DNA of 64,000 bases from LMUY01 sp965276785. GTDB lineage: Bacteria; Pseudomonadota; Alphaproteobacteria; Acetobacterales; Acetobacteraceae. Under the pieces are notes generated by a model that saw nothing but the letters and a program-made list of their open reading frames with translations, ran no database searches and was not told where the DNA came from. A program made the position numbers and the translations under genes. The stretch spans positions 620,001 to 684,000 of the forward strand of contig OZ255629.1 of assembly GCA_965276785.1 (NCBI GenBank). Reading direction: 5' to 3'. Positions 41,560 through 50,908 of this stretch are shown here, piece after piece (within the stretch, counting starts at the first letter, position 1; each line of letters starts with the position of its first letter).

Positions 41560-42548
41560 CGGCGCCGGCCTTCCCACGCCACGGTCGCAGCCGATGGCGC
41601 GTGGAAACCCATGGTGGCGAAGGTTTCGCGCATATGCGGCGGCAAGTCGGCCGTGACGGTGAGCCGGCCCCCTGCCGGATGCGGCAACGTGAGCGCCCGC
41701 GCATGCAGGTGCAGCCGGTCGGGCAGCCCCTCGACGAACGAGCCGCCGGTGCCGTTGTCGCGCGGTTCGGCGTATTTCGCGTCGCCCACAATCGGCGTGC
41801 CGAGGCTCATGCAATGCACCCGGAGCTGATGCGTGCGGCCGGTGAGCGGCTGCAGCTCCAGCCAGGCCAGCTTGCGCCCGGCGGCATCGAGGGTGCGGTA
41901 GTTGGTGTAGGCACGCTGGCCCTCCTTGTCGCGGCGGTCGGCCGCCACAGTGCGCTCGCCGAAGGCGCTGGCGATGCGCTTGAGCGGCTGGTCGATTTGG
42001 CCTTCCTCAGGCACGGGGCGGCCAACGACCACAGCCCAATAGGTCTTTTCTACCTCGCGGGTGCGAAAGGCAGCGGCCAGTTTGGCGGCGACGCCCGCCG
42101 TGCGCGCCAGCACGATCGCGCCAGACGTGTCGCGATCCAGCCGGTGCACCAGGCGGGGACGGTCGCCGTCCTCGCGCAGCGTATCCAGCATGCCGTCCAG
42201 GTGGCGGGTAAGGCCGGGGCCGCCCTGGGTGGCGAGGCCCGAGGGCTTGTTCAACACGATGATCTGTTCGTCGCGGTGCAGCACCATCCGCTCGAGCTCG
42301 CGCGCCTCCGCCGGGTTCACAATTGGCATAGGCTTTTCGGGCGAGGCCGGCAGCGGCGGCACCCGCACCGCCTGACCCGGCGCCAACCGGGCCGACGCGT
42401 CCACCCGATGCCCATCCACGCGGATTTGCCCGGTGCGGCAGAGCTTCTGCAATGCCCCCTGGGTGAGGGCCGGGTAACGGCGGCGCAGGAAGCGGTCCAG
42501 CCGGCTGTCGCCTTCGTCGTCGGGCACGGTTTGCAGAGAGACGGCCAT
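41556..42548 (-). CDS. RluC/RluA-type 23S rRNA pseudouridine synthase
   Basis: 330 residues. An S4 RNA-binding domain (about 15-75, RLDRFLRRRYP) precedes the synthase domain with catalytic HRLDRDTSG, NKPSGLATQGG and the RluA-type GRTHQLRVH. It isomerises uridines in large-subunit rRNA; length and S4 domain favour RluC over RluA. It begins three bases after accD. Confidence 0.92.
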   Translation of the reverse strand: MAVSLQTVPDDEGDSRLDRFLRRRYPALTQGALQKLCRTGQIRVDGHRVDASARLAPGQAVRVPPLPASPEKPMPIVNPAEARELERMVLHRDEQIIVLNKPSGLATQGGPGLTRHLDGMLDTLREDGDRPRLVHRLDRDTSGAIVLARTAGVAAKLAAAFRTREVEKTYWAVVVGRPVPEEGQIDQPLKRIASAFGERTVAADRRDKEGQRAYTNYRTLDAAGRKLAWLELQPLTGRTHQLRVHCMSLGTPIVGDAKYAEPRDNGTGGSFVEGLPDRLHLHARALTLPHPAGGRLTVTADLPPHMRETFATMGFHAPSAATVAWEGRRR

Positions 42549-42551
42549 CGG

Positions 42552-43433
42552 CTAGGCGGCAACCGCCGGCAGTTCCACCCGCACGTCACGTAGCAGGCCG
42601 ATCACCCGGCCTAAAGTCTCCCGCATCTCGGCGCGCGGCACCACCATGTCCACGATACCATGGGCATGCAGGTATTCGGCGCGCTGGAAGCCTTCGGGCA
42701 GGGTTTCGCGCACGGTCTGCTCGATCACCCGGGCGCCAGCAAAGCCGATCAAGGCGCCGGGCTCGGCGATATGCACGTCTCCCAGCATGGCGAAGGAGGC
42801 AGTGACCCCGCCGGTGGTGGGGTCGGTGAGCACGACGATGAAGGGCAACCCCGCTTCCTTCACCAGTTGGGTGGCGATTATGGTGCGCGGCATCTGCATC
42901 AGGCTGAGCGTGCCTTCCTGCATGCGGGCGCCGCCCGAGGCGGTGAAGATCACCAGCGCCGCTTCCTGCAAGACGGCCAGGCGAGCGGCGGAGACGATGC
43001 CCTCGCCGACTGCCGGGCCCATGGAGCCGCCCATGAACTCGAACGCCATCGCCGCCGCCACCGCTTTCTGGCCGCCGATCAAGCCATGCGCGACCACGAT
43101 GGCGTCCTCCAACCCGGTCTTTTCCCGCGCCTCCCGCAGCCGGTCGGAGAAGCGCTTGGAGTCGCGGAAGCGCAGCGGGTCCGCTGGCGCTTTCGGCAGC
43201 TCGATGCGGGAGAACTGGCCGTCATCGAACGTGTAGCCGAGCCGCTCCAGCGCGGTCGGGCGCATGTGGTGGCTGCAATGCGGGCACACCTTGAAGCTGC
43301 GCTCGAGGTCCTTGTGGAACACCATCTGCTGGCACGCCGGGCATTGCCGCCACAGGTTCTCCGGCACCTCGCGCACTTCCTGGCCCAGCCAGGAGCGGAT
43401 CTTCGGCCGGACGATCTCGGTGAGCCAACTCAC
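42552..43433 (-). CDS. accD: Acetyl-CoA carboxylase carboxyltransferase subunit beta
   Basis: 293 residues from GTG 43433 (GTGA with trpA). The four-cysteine zinc ribbon is CPAC plus CPHC at residues about 30-55. The crotonase-fold carboxyltransferase region includes ASGGARMQEGTLSL and DPTTGGVTASFAMLGD. It forms malonyl-CoA with AccA. The trpBA-accD arrangement is shared by many alphaproteobacteria. Confidence 0.96.
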   Translation of the reverse strand: MSWLTEIVRPKIRSWLGQEVREVPENLWRQCPACQQMVFHKDLERSFKVCPHCSHHMRPTALERLGYTFDDGQFSRIELPKAPADPLRFRDSKRFSDRLREAREKTGLEDAIVVAHGLIGGQKAVAAAMAFEFMGGSMGPAVGEGIVSAARLAVLQEAALVIFTASGGARMQEGTLSLMQMPRTIIATQLVKEAGLPFIVVLTDPTTGGVTASFAMLGDVHIAEPGALIGFAGARVIEQTVRETLPEGFQRAEYLHAHGIVDMVVPRAEMRETLGRVIGLLRDVRVELPAVAA

Positions 43434-44260
43434 GCCGCAATCCTCACGCGGCGGACGCCATCCGCCAGGGCGCGCACCTGGTCGAGCACGCGGCGGGCGC
43501 TGTCTGGGGCGGGGTGGCCGTGCGCGTCCAAGCTAGCGGCCAGCGTGTCGATCAAGGCGGAGGCGACCACCACCGCGTCGGCTACCGCAACCGCTTCGGC
43601 CGCCTGAGCTGGGGTGCGGATGCCGAACCCGATGGCGATCGGCAACTCGGTGGCGCGGCGCAGGCGGGGGATGGCTTCGGCGAGGTGTTCGGCCGTCGCC
43701 GAGCGCGTGCCGGTGATGCCGGTGATGCTCACGTAATAGACGAATCCCGAGCTGCCACTCAGCACCTGCGGCAGGCGCGTGTCGTGCGTGGTCGGCGCGA
43801 CCAGCCGGATGATATCGAGCCCGTTCGCCTCGGCTGGGCCGGCGAGCCAATCCGCTTCCTCGCTCGGCAGGTCCACCACAATCAAGCCGTCCACGCCGGC
43901 GCGGGCGGCGTCGGTGCAGAAGCGCCCGCAGCCGTAGGAGAGCACCGGATTAAGGTAGCCCATCAGGATCACCGGCGTGTCGGCGTCTTCAGTACGGAAT
44001 TCGGCCACCATCTCCAGCGTTCCGGCAAGGGTCGCCCCCGCCTTCAGGCCGCGCAGCCCAGCCGCCTGGATGGTGGGGCCATCAGCCATCGGGTCGGTGA
44101 AGGGCATGCCGATCTCGATCAGGTCCGCACCCGCCGCTGGCATGCCGCGCAAAATGGCCATGGCAGTGGCGCGATCTGGGTCGAACGCTTCGAGGAACGG
44201 GATGAGCGCGCCGCGGCCTTCCAACTTGAGCGAGGCAAACCGGTCGGCGATCCGGCTCAC
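43430..44260 (-). CDS. trpA: Tryptophan synthase alpha subunit
   Basis: 276 residues from GTG 44260, overlapping trpB as GTGA. Catalytic Glu in DLIEIGMPFTDP, Asp in PVILMGYLNP region, and the phosphate-binding IGFGIRTP. It releases indole from indole-glycerol phosphate for TrpB. All catalytic residues are in place. Confidence 0.96.
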   Translation of the reverse strand: MSRIADRFASLKLEGRGALIPFLEAFDPDRATAMAILRGMPAAGADLIEIGMPFTDPMADGPTIQAAGLRGLKAGATLAGTLEMVAEFRTEDADTPVILMGYLNPVLSYGCGRFCTDAARAGVDGLIVVDLPSEEADWLAGPAEANGLDIIRLVAPTTHDTRLPQVLSGSSGFVYYVSITGITGTRSATAEHLAEAIPRLRRATELPIAIGFGIRTPAQAAEAVAVADAVVVASALIDTLAASLDAHGHPAPDSARRVLDQVRALADGVRRVRIAA

Positions 44261-45495
44261 AGCTTCGCCCCCAAATGCTCCGCCACCGCAAAAATGTCCT
44301 TATCCCCGCGCCCGCACAGGTTCATCAGCACGATTTCGTCCGCCGCCATCCGCGGCGCGATCTTCGCCACATGCGCCAGCGCATGCGCCGGTTCCAGCGC
44401 CGGAATGATACCCTCGGTGCGGGTGCAGAGCTGAAATGCGTCCAGCGCCTCCGCATCCGTCGCCGCCACATACTCCACCCGGCCGATCTCGTGCAGCCAA
44501 GCGTGCTCGGGCCCGATGCCGGGATAGTCCAGCCCGGCGCTGATGCTGTGCGCTTCCTGGATTTGGCCGTCCTCGTTCTGCAACAGGTAAGTGCGGTTGC
44601 CGTGCAACACGCCGGGGCGGCCGCGGGACAGGCTGGCGGCGTGTTCCTGCGTGTCCAGTCCCCGGCCAGCGGCCTCCACACCCACCAGGCGCACGGTGGC
44701 ATCGTCGAGAAACGGGTGGAACAGCCCCATCGCGTTGGAACCGCCGCCGATGGCCGCCACCACCGTGTCCGGCAGGCGGCCCTCCGCGGCGTGAAGCTGC
44801 GCTCGCGCCTCGATGCCGATCACCGACTGGAAATCCCGCACCATAGTCGGGTAGGGGTGCGGCCCGGCGACCGTGCCGATCAGGTAATAGGTGTCGGCCA
44901 CGTTGGCGACCCAGTCCCGCATGGCGTCGTTCATCGCGTCCTTCAGCGTGCCGGCGCCGGATTTCACCGGCACCACTTCGGCGCCCAACAGTTTTATGCG
45001 GAACACGTTGGGCTTCTGCCGCTCCACATCTGTGGTGCCCATGTAGATGGTGCAGGGCAGTCCGAAGAGCGCGCAAACTGTGGCCGTCGCCACGCCATGC
45101 TGGCCAGCGCCGGTCTCGGCGATAATGCGGGTCTTGCCCATGCGGTTGGCCAGCATAATCTGGCCCATGCAGTTGTTGATCTTGTGCGAGCCGGTGTGGT
45201 TCAGTTCATCGCGCTTGAAATAGATTTTGGCGCCGCCGAACTGCTTGGTGAGCCGTTCGGCAAACCAGAGCGGGCTGGGTCGGCCGACATAATCGCGCAG
45301 ATAGCGGTCCAGCTCCTGTTGGAACGCCGGGTCGCGTTTGGCCGCCTCGTAAGCGGCCTCTACCGACAACACGAGCGGCATCAGCGTTTCGGCGACGAAG
45401 CGGCCGCCGAAGCCGCCGAAGCGGCCGCGCTCGTCCGGGCCGGAGCGCAGGGTGTTGAGGCGGCCACGGCCGTCGTTGACAGGGCTGTCGTTCAT
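44257..45495 (-). CDS. trpB: Tryptophan synthase beta subunit
   Basis: 412 residues from ATG 45495 with TGGAG upstream; an in-frame start at 45507 lacks a site. PLP lysine in LNHTGSHKINN, substrate loop AETGAGQHGVATA and PLP-phosphate loop GGGSNAMG are present. It joins indole and serine to give tryptophan. First gene of the minus-strand operon. Confidence 0.97.
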   Translation of the reverse strand: MNDSPVNDGRGRLNTLRSGPDERGRFGGFGGRFVAETLMPLVLSVEAAYEAAKRDPAFQQELDRYLRDYVGRPSPLWFAERLTKQFGGAKIYFKRDELNHTGSHKINNCMGQIMLANRMGKTRIIAETGAGQHGVATATVCALFGLPCTIYMGTTDVERQKPNVFRIKLLGAEVVPVKSGAGTLKDAMNDAMRDWVANVADTYYLIGTVAGPHPYPTMVRDFQSVIGIEARAQLHAAEGRLPDTVVAAIGGGSNAMGLFHPFLDDATVRLVGVEAAGRGLDTQEHAASLSRGRPGVLHGNRTYLLQNEDGQIQEAHSISAGLDYPGIGPEHAWLHEIGRVEYVAATDAEALDAFQLCTRTEGIIPALEPAHALAHVAKIAPRMAADEIVLMNLCGRGDKDIFAVAEHLGAKL

Positions 45496-45559
45496 GTGAA
45501 GCTCCAATGATGGGCATAGCGCAGATGGCGGCCTGGGCCAACTGCACGGGCGGGCGGAC

Positions 45560-47152
45560 CTATCGGCTCGGCCCTCCCGTTGCCGGCTCGCTTCGCAGCC
45601 GATGTCCCAAAAACAACGGCAGCACCATCGCGGCCTTGCCGGCGTGAAGCAGCATCACGCTAGGCAAGGCATCGAGCCGGTCGAACTCACCGCCGAAGCG
45701 GGTCGATATCGCGGCCAAACTCTCCCGCGGCGCCACAATCAGGACGTCCTGCCCGACATGGTCGCGCACTGGCGAGACGAAGCCATACTCGCGCGGATCG
45801 GAGCCCAGGCAGATCACCTGGGCTTCACCTCGCAGCGCCAGGTCGATCTTGCCAGCATCCAGCCAGCGTATGGCCCCGACCACCCGGCCGGGCTGCAACA
45901 GCCCGCGTTGGTCGAGTTCGGTGCGCAACGAGACCCAGTCGACCGCCCCGAGGTCTGGATCGTTGCCGAGCGCAAAATCCTCGATGACGTCCGGCAACCA
46001 GTTGAAACGGACTTCGGTGCCGACGAAGAGGGCGGCCGCCGAGACCAAGGCGGCGGTTGCGGCGAGGCAGATTTGCACGGCGTGGCTACCCCGGCGCAGC
46101 CGCCCGATCGCGTCGCCCAGCAACGGGAGGGCCAGCATGGTGCCTGGCGCTGCCCAGTGGAACAGCACATGGCCGCGGAGCGACGCGACCTCGAACAGCA
46201 GGATGGTCGGCACCGAGAGGCAGACCAGCAGCCAGCCGCGCCGCTCGGCCGGTCCGCGCCGGGCCGCCTGCCACAGGCAAAGGGCAAGCGGCAGCCACAC
46301 CCAGGGGAGAAAGAACAGCGCCTCGCCGGCCAGCGTGGTCAGGGGGCCGAACGGATGCCACTTGCCGCCTTCTGCCCGGCCGCCTTGGAACAGGAACGAG
46401 GCCCAACCGTGTTGCGAGTTCCACACCAGCACGGGCGAGAACAAAGCCAGCGCCACGAGCGCGGCCGCGTAGGGCTGCGGCCGTTTGAGCCACCGGCGGC
46501 TTTGCGGCTGGGTTAAAAGATAGATCAAGACGCCGAGAGCAACGGGCAGGGCCGTGTATTTCGACAGCGCGGCCATGCCCAAGCACGCGCCCGCCCCAAG
46601 CCACCAACGCCACGCCGACGGGCGTTCGGGCAGCGCGCGCACGAGGCAAACGGCCCCGCCGAGCAGTGCCGCGATCAACGGGCCATCCGGCAGCACCCAG
46701 CTTCCAGCCGCCAGGCTCAGGACCGGCGCCGCATTGAGCGCCGCCGCGGCCCACAGGCCGGCGCATTCGTCGAACAGATCGGTGGTCAGCCGGAACATCA
46801 GCCATGTGCTGAGCGCGAACAGCGCGATGAAAGGCAGCCGGACTGCGACGTCCAATCCGTTATGGGCAAGGGTTTGCGCAGCCCAGGCCAGCCACCAGAC
46901 CAGTGGCGGGTGGTCGAAATAGCTGAGCTGGAGGGTGCGCCCCGCGGCGACCACGTAGCTTTCATCGACGCCCAGGCCGAGTGAGGAGGCGAACAGCAGC
47001 CGCGCGAGCAGTGTGGTGGCGATCAGCATGGCGACGCCCCCGCGTGGGGTGTTCAGCCACGCGGGGGTGCGAAGGGTAGGGGTCTGGGGTTGTGCCGCTG
47101 CCGGGTTCGCCGAACCCAATGCGGGAAAGATCACGCCTTGATGTGCCGTCAC
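45560..47152 (-). CDS. GT39-type integral membrane glycosyltransferase (ArnT/PMT-like)
   Basis: About 530 residues from GTG 47152, favoured because the first membrane helix then starts at residue 40; an in-frame GTG at 47278 is the alternative. The first periplasmic loop has the GT39 acidic signature GVDESYVV and then YFDHPPLVWW. About ten further helices are followed by a soluble C-terminal domain of roughly 130 residues. Such enzymes transfer a sugar from polyprenyl-phosphate donors to lipid A or proteins. The acceptor is unknown. Confidence 0.85.
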   Translation of the reverse strand: MTAHQGVIFPALGSANPAAAQPQTPTLRTPAWLNTPRGGVAMLIATTLLARLLFASSLGLGVDESYVVAAGRTLQLSYFDHPPLVWWLAWAAQTLAHNGLDVAVRLPFIALFALSTWLMFRLTTDLFDECAGLWAAAALNAAPVLSLAAGSWVLPDGPLIAALLGGAVCLVRALPERPSAWRWWLGAGACLGMAALSKYTALPVALGVLIYLLTQPQSRRWLKRPQPYAAALVALALFSPVLVWNSQHGWASFLFQGGRAEGGKWHPFGPLTTLAGEALFFLPWVWLPLALCLWQAARRGPAERRGWLLVCLSVPTILLFEVASLRGHVLFHWAAPGTMLALPLLGDAIGRLRRGSHAVQICLAATAALVSAAALFVGTEVRFNWLPDVIEDFALGNDPDLGAVDWVSLRTELDQRGLLQPGRVVGAIRWLDAGKIDLALRGEAQVICLGSDPREYGFVSPVRDHVGQDVLIVAPRESLAAISTRFGGEFDRLDALPSVMLLHAGKAAMVLPLFLGHRLRSEPATGGPSR

Positions 47153-47277
47153 GAGCGATCCGCCCTCACCAGTGTCTGGCCGGAGTGTATCTCCGAGCGG
47201 TTCATTTGGCACGATGAGGTCGGTCGGGCTGGCGAGGCGGCCGATTCCCGCCTTCCGGGCGACGTGGCATCGCTGCA

Positions 47278-47442
47278 CTAACCCGCGCTATCATTCCGTT
47301 CGTGACTGACCGGGTTGTAGTTGCCCCCGCTTGGCGGTTCGTGCCCGGGCCTGCCCGGCTGAATGGCCCAGCCAGCACAACCGGAGAGGCTCAGAAAAAT
47401 CATGGCCGCGGCCGTCGCGATCAATTGCCGTCCCAAAATCAT
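47278..47442 (-). CDS. Small lipoprotein A (family with 47720-47872)
   Basis: 54 residues from ATG 47442, eight bases after AAAGG. A signal peptide ends in the lipobox LSGC; the mature peptide is only about 33 residues: CAGWAIQPGRPGHEPPSGG followed by NYNPVSHERN. The second half is nearly identical to lipoprotein B on the other strand. Its stop overlaps the possible GTG start of the glycosyltransferase gene. No known family comes to mind; an envelope tether or peptide is possible. Confidence 0.72.
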   Translation of the reverse strand: MILGRQLIATAAAMIFLSLSGCAGWAIQPGRPGHEPPSGGNYNPVSHERNDSAG

Positions 47443-47462
47443 GGCTTTGCCTTTACGCCTAA

Positions 47463-47531
47463 GCGCCAAATAGCCTGTTTTGCGGAGTCACGTACAATTC
47501 TGTCAGCCACGAGAACAACGATGGCGAATAG
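47463..47531 (+). pseudogene. Degenerate third copy of the small lipoprotein C-terminus
   Basis: The plus strand reads CGVTYNSVSHENNDGE then TAG, matching the ends of lipoproteins A and B (YNPVSHE plus N). Homology to the B gene continues beyond the stop: GCCGCGGC and an AA-CAGGA block recur in both. Only the 3' end remains, with no signal peptide. Confidence 0.6.
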
Positions 47532-47719
47532 GATGGGCGAAGCCGCGGCCGGCGAAACAGGAACTAGACGGCCGCCCCAACCGCAAGCAGCCGGTGCAGG
47601 CAGGCCATTGATAGCACGAGCCGCCGGCTTGCCTCGCCAACCCGTTGTGTAAGGCGCGTTTGGCGCCAAGTGACCTCGGTTGGTTGAATAGTTCAGCCAG
47701 TTGGCAGGAAGGCAGGATT

Positions 47720-47872
47720 ATGAAGCTTGCATGGCCACTGATCGCGCTCGCCGGGCTCGCGCTGGGTCTGTCGAGTTGCGCGGGCTGGAGGATCCAGCCG
47801 GCGACACCGGGCCACGAACCTCCCAGCGGCGGCATTTACAATCCTGTTAGCCACGAAGAAAACGAACCCTAA
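47720..47872 (+). CDS. Small lipoprotein B (paralogue of 47278-47442)
   Basis: 50 residues from ATG 47720 with AGGA upstream. Signal peptide and lipobox LSSC, then the mature peptide CAGWRIQPATPGHEPPSGG and IYNPVSHEENEP. The conserved core shared with A is CAGW-IQP, PGHEPPSGG and YNPVSHE. It is transcribed divergently from A and lies 130 bases before cytochrome b561. Function unknown. Confidence 0.75.
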   Translation: MKLAWPLIALAGLALGLSSCAGWRIQPATPGHEPPSGGIYNPVSHEENEP

Positions 47873-48001
47873 CCTGCGACGCCGCGGCTGGATGAAGCAG
47901 GAGCACTCTGTTCTTTTCGTCCAACGATTCGTGCTTTATTCCAATCAACGGAGGGCTGGCTCGCGCCGAGGCCGCTGTCGTCGTTGAAGGAAAATCGCAG
48001 C

Positions 48002-48541
48002 ATGCAGCCAGTCTCGCTGACCGCAGCCCACTACGACCGGCGAACGATTTACTTTCACTGGGCGACGCTCATCCTTATTGCGTTGCAGTGGGTGCTCGCC
48101 CAGGAAATCGATAGCTTCACCCGGGGTGCCCCCAGAACAGCGGCGCGCTCAACCCATATCGCGCTCGGGCTGGTGATTGCCGCGGTCTTCCTGGCACGGG
48201 TGGTCTGGCGCGGCACGGCGGGGAGGCGGTTGCCGGCTGCGGACCGGGGCCTGCTGCACGTCGTCGCAAAACTGACCCATTGGGGCATGTATGCCCTGAT
48301 CGGGGGTGCGCTGGTGCTCGGCGTCGTGACCGCGTTTGCTCAGGCGGACAGTATCTATGGCCTGTTTCGGCTCCCGGCCCTGGTGCCCGGAAACAAGGAG
48401 ATTGGCGATCAGATCGCCGGCATTCACGGCACGGTGGTGACGATCTTGCTGATTTTGGCCGGTATCCATGCTGCTGCGGCATTGGTCCACCAGTTCATCT
48501 GGCGGGACCGGTTGCTGGTCCGAATGCTTCCCGGCCGTTAA
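48002..48541 (+). CDS. Cytochrome b561 family protein
   Basis: 179 residues from ATG 48002 with AAGGA ten bases upstream. Four membrane helices with histidines for two b hemes: YFHWATLILIALQW, RSTHIALGLVI, LTHWGMYALI and GIHGTVVTILLI. These di-heme proteins shuttle electrons from quinol to periplasmic acceptors. Its stop shares TTAA with the convergent dxs gene. Confidence 0.92.
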   Translation: MQPVSLTAAHYDRRTIYFHWATLILIALQWVLAQEIDSFTRGAPRTAARSTHIALGLVIAAVFLARVVWRGTAGRRLPAADRGLLHVVAKLTHWGMYALIGGALVLGVVTAFAQADSIYGLFRLPALVPGNKEIGDQIAGIHGTVVTILLILAGIHAAAALVHQFIWRDRLLVRMLPGR

Positions 48542-50472
48542 GCCCGCTGCCCGGCTGCTTTCACCCCCACCGCGTCCACGGCGGTGCGGACGATGTCGCG
48601 GGCGGTGAGGCCGGCCTCGGCGAGTTGGCGCGGTTGGGTGTCGTGCTCGATGAAGCGGTCGGGCAGCACCATGGGGCGGATCGCCAGGCCGCCATCCAGC
48701 AGGCCGGACCAGGCCAGATGCTGCATCACCGCCGCACCAAACCCGCCCACCGCGCCGTCCTCGATGGTGATCAGCACGGCATGTTCACGCGCCAGCCGCT
48801 CGACCAAGGCGGTGTCCAGCGGCTTGGCAAAGCGCGCATCCGCAACCGCAGTGGGCAAGCCGCGGGCCGCCAGCTCGTCGGCCGCCAGCAGCGCATCGGC
48901 CAGGCGCGGGCCCAGGCTCAAGATCGCCACCGGACCCTGCGCCTCCCGCATCATGCGCCCACGCCCGATCGGCATCGGCGTGCCCCGTGAAGGCAACGCA
49001 AGCCCGGTGCCGTCTCCGCGCGGGTAGCGCACCGCCGAGGGACCGGCGCCATACGCCGCCTGGGTTGCCACCATATGCACCAGCTCCACCTCGTCCGCCG
49101 GCGCCATCAGCACCAGGCCGGGCAGGCAGCCGAGATAGGCCAGGTCAAAACTGCCGGCATGCGTCGCGCCATCCGCCCCCACCAGCCCCGCCCGGTCCAT
49201 CCCGAACCGCACCGGCAGGCCCTGGATCGCCACGTCATGCACCACCTGATCGTAGGCGCGTTGCATGAACGTGGAGTAAACGGCGCAGAACGGCACCATC
49301 CCCTCCGCCGCCAGCCCGGCGGCAAACGTCACCGCGTGCTGCTCGGCGATGCCCACGTCAAAACACCGGTCCGGGAAGCGCTTGGCGAACCGGTCCAGCC
49401 CGGTGCCGGACGGCATCGCCGCGGTGATCGCCACCACGCGCGGGTCGGCGTCGGCCTCGGCGATTAACGCTTCGGCAAACACTTTGGTGTACGATGGCGG
49501 GCCAGGAGGGGCCTTCACCTGCTCGCCCGTCACCACGTTGAAGCGGCTCACCGCGTGCAGCTTGTCCGCACTCGCCTCGGCCGGGGGGTAGCCGCGGCCT
49601 TTCTGGGTGATGGCGTGGATCAGGATGGGGCCGCTCTCGTCGGCGTCGCGCACGTTGCGCAGCACGGGGAGCAGGTGGTCCATGTTGTGGCCGTCGATCG
49701 GGCCCAGGTAGTAGAAGCCCAGTTCCTCGAACAGGGTGCCGCCAGTCAGGATGCCGCGGGCGTATTCCTCGGCGCGCTTGGCGGTTTTGGCCATGCCGGA
49801 GGGGAAGCGCTTGGCCATGCGGGAGGCCAGGTCGCGCAGGTTGAGGTAGGAGTTGGAGGACAGCAGGCGGGACAGGTAGGCGCTCATCGCGCCCACCGGC
49901 GGGGCGATGGACATGTCGTTGTCGTTCAGCACCACCACCAGGCGGGCGCGCATGGCGCCGGCATTGTTCATGGCTTCGTAGGCCATGCCGGCGCTCATCG
50001 CCCCGTCGCCGATCACCGCGATCACGTTGCGCGGCGTGCCTTGAAGCCCGGCGGCCACCGCCATGCCGAGCCCGGCCGAGATGGAGGTGGAGGAGTGTGC
50101 CGCGCCGAACGGGTCGTAGTCGCTCTCGGAGCGGCGAGTGAAGCCGGACAGGCCGCCGCCCTGGCGCAGGGTGCGGATGCGGTCGCGCCGGCCGGTGAGG
50201 ATCTTGTGCGGGTAGCACTGGTGGCCGACGTCCCAGATCAGCCGGTCATGCGGCGTGTCGAACACGGCGTGCAGCGCCACGGTAAGTTCCACCACCCCGA
50301 GGCTGGCCCCCAGGTGGCCGCCCGTGGTGCTGACCGCATCGATGGTTTCCGCCCGCAACTCGTCGGCCAGTTGGCGCAACTGCTCGGCCGAGAAATTCCG
50401 CAGGTCCGCCGGCAGGCGCACACGGTCCAGCAACGGCGTCGCCGGGCGCGGCGGCAGCAGGGGGGCGGTCAT
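48538..50472 (-). CDS. dxs: 1-deoxy-D-xylulose-5-phosphate synthase
   Basis: 644 residues. Thiamine-pyrophosphate motif GDGAMSAGMAYEAMNNAG, N-terminal DVGHQCYPHKILTGR, the central pyrimidine domain RCFDVGIAEQHAVTFAAG and the C-terminal transketolase-like domain with TIEDGAVGGFG. It makes DXP from pyruvate and glyceraldehyde-3-phosphate, feeding isoprenoids, quinones and carotenoids. It follows xseB by 33 bases, a common pairing. Confidence 0.97.
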   Translation of the reverse strand: MTAPLLPPRPATPLLDRVRLPADLRNFSAEQLRQLADELRAETIDAVSTTGGHLGASLGVVELTVALHAVFDTPHDRLIWDVGHQCYPHKILTGRRDRIRTLRQGGGLSGFTRRSESDYDPFGAAHSSTSISAGLGMAVAAGLQGTPRNVIAVIGDGAMSAGMAYEAMNNAGAMRARLVVVLNDNDMSIAPPVGAMSAYLSRLLSSNSYLNLRDLASRMAKRFPSGMAKTAKRAEEYARGILTGGTLFEELGFYYLGPIDGHNMDHLLPVLRNVRDADESGPILIHAITQKGRGYPPAEASADKLHAVSRFNVVTGEQVKAPPGPPSYTKVFAEALIAEADADPRVVAITAAMPSGTGLDRFAKRFPDRCFDVGIAEQHAVTFAAGLAAEGMVPFCAVYSTFMQRAYDQVVHDVAIQGLPVRFGMDRAGLVGADGATHAGSFDLAYLGCLPGLVLMAPADEVELVHMVATQAAYGAGPSAVRYPRGDGTGLALPSRGTPMPIGRGRMMREAQGPVAILSLGPRLADALLAADELAARGLPTAVADARFAKPLDTALVERLAREHAVLITIEDGAVGGFGAAVMQHLAWSGLLDGGLAIRPMVLPDRFIEHDTQPRQLAEAGLTARDIVRTAVDAVGVKAAGQRA

Positions 50473-50505
50473 GCTTGAGCAAACTCCATCACGATGCGGG
50501 GATGT

Positions 50506-50763
50506 TCAGGCCAGCGGGCGGGTGGCCAGGCTGCCATCGGCGCGTTGCACGATCGCCTGCACCCGCGCTTCGGCCGCAGCCAGCTTGGCTTCGCAGTGCT
50601 GCCGCAGCACAGCGCCGCGCTCGTACGCGGAAATAGCGTCTTCAAGCTTCTGCTGGCCGCCCTCCAGGCCTTTGACGATGCGCTCCAACTCGGCCAGTGC
50701 ATCCTCAAACGACAGACTTGAGATGTCTTGCGACACGCTCGACTCCTGTTGGTTTGGCGTCAT
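50506..50763 (-). CDS. xseB: Exodeoxyribonuclease VII small subunit
   Basis: 85 residues from ATG 50763 with AGGAA upstream; GTG 50736 is also possible. The XseB helical hairpin SFEDALAELERIVKGLEGG and AISAYERGAVLRQHCEAKL are diagnostic. It supports ExoVII degradation of single-stranded DNA. Co-directional with dxs. Confidence 0.93.
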   Translation of the reverse strand: MTPNQQESSVSQDISSLSFEDALAELERIVKGLEGGQQKLEDAISAYERGAVLRQHCEAKLAAAEARVQAIVQRADGSLATRPLA

Positions 50764-50908
50764 TACGCCGTTCCTCGCCGCCGGACAATCGGCGGGAGGA
50801 GCAACAAAATCACAGTGTTGCCAAGTTACACTCGCGCGCCTGTGTTTTGCGTTTCGCGGCAGAGTTTCGGCCACGCAGCCCGCACCCTAAGCTGCCAACC
50901 ATGACGAT
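50764..50908. other. Promoter region of xseB-dxs
   Basis: 145 bases with no gene; contains a CGCCG/CGGCG inverted repeat near 50775-50795 and an AT-richer block likely to hold the xseB promoter. Confidence 0.3.

Noticed and set aside
44275..45510. 411-codon open frame on the plus strand
   Set aside because: Antisense to trpB, which has all catalytic motifs.
47439..47669. Minus-strand frame with a hydrophobic stretch between the small lipoproteins
   Set aside because: It is antisense to the degenerate lipoprotein copy and its extent depends on that; no start signal.
49555..50478. 307-codon open frame on the plus strand
   Set aside because: Antisense to dxs; Gly/His/Gln-rich with no motif.
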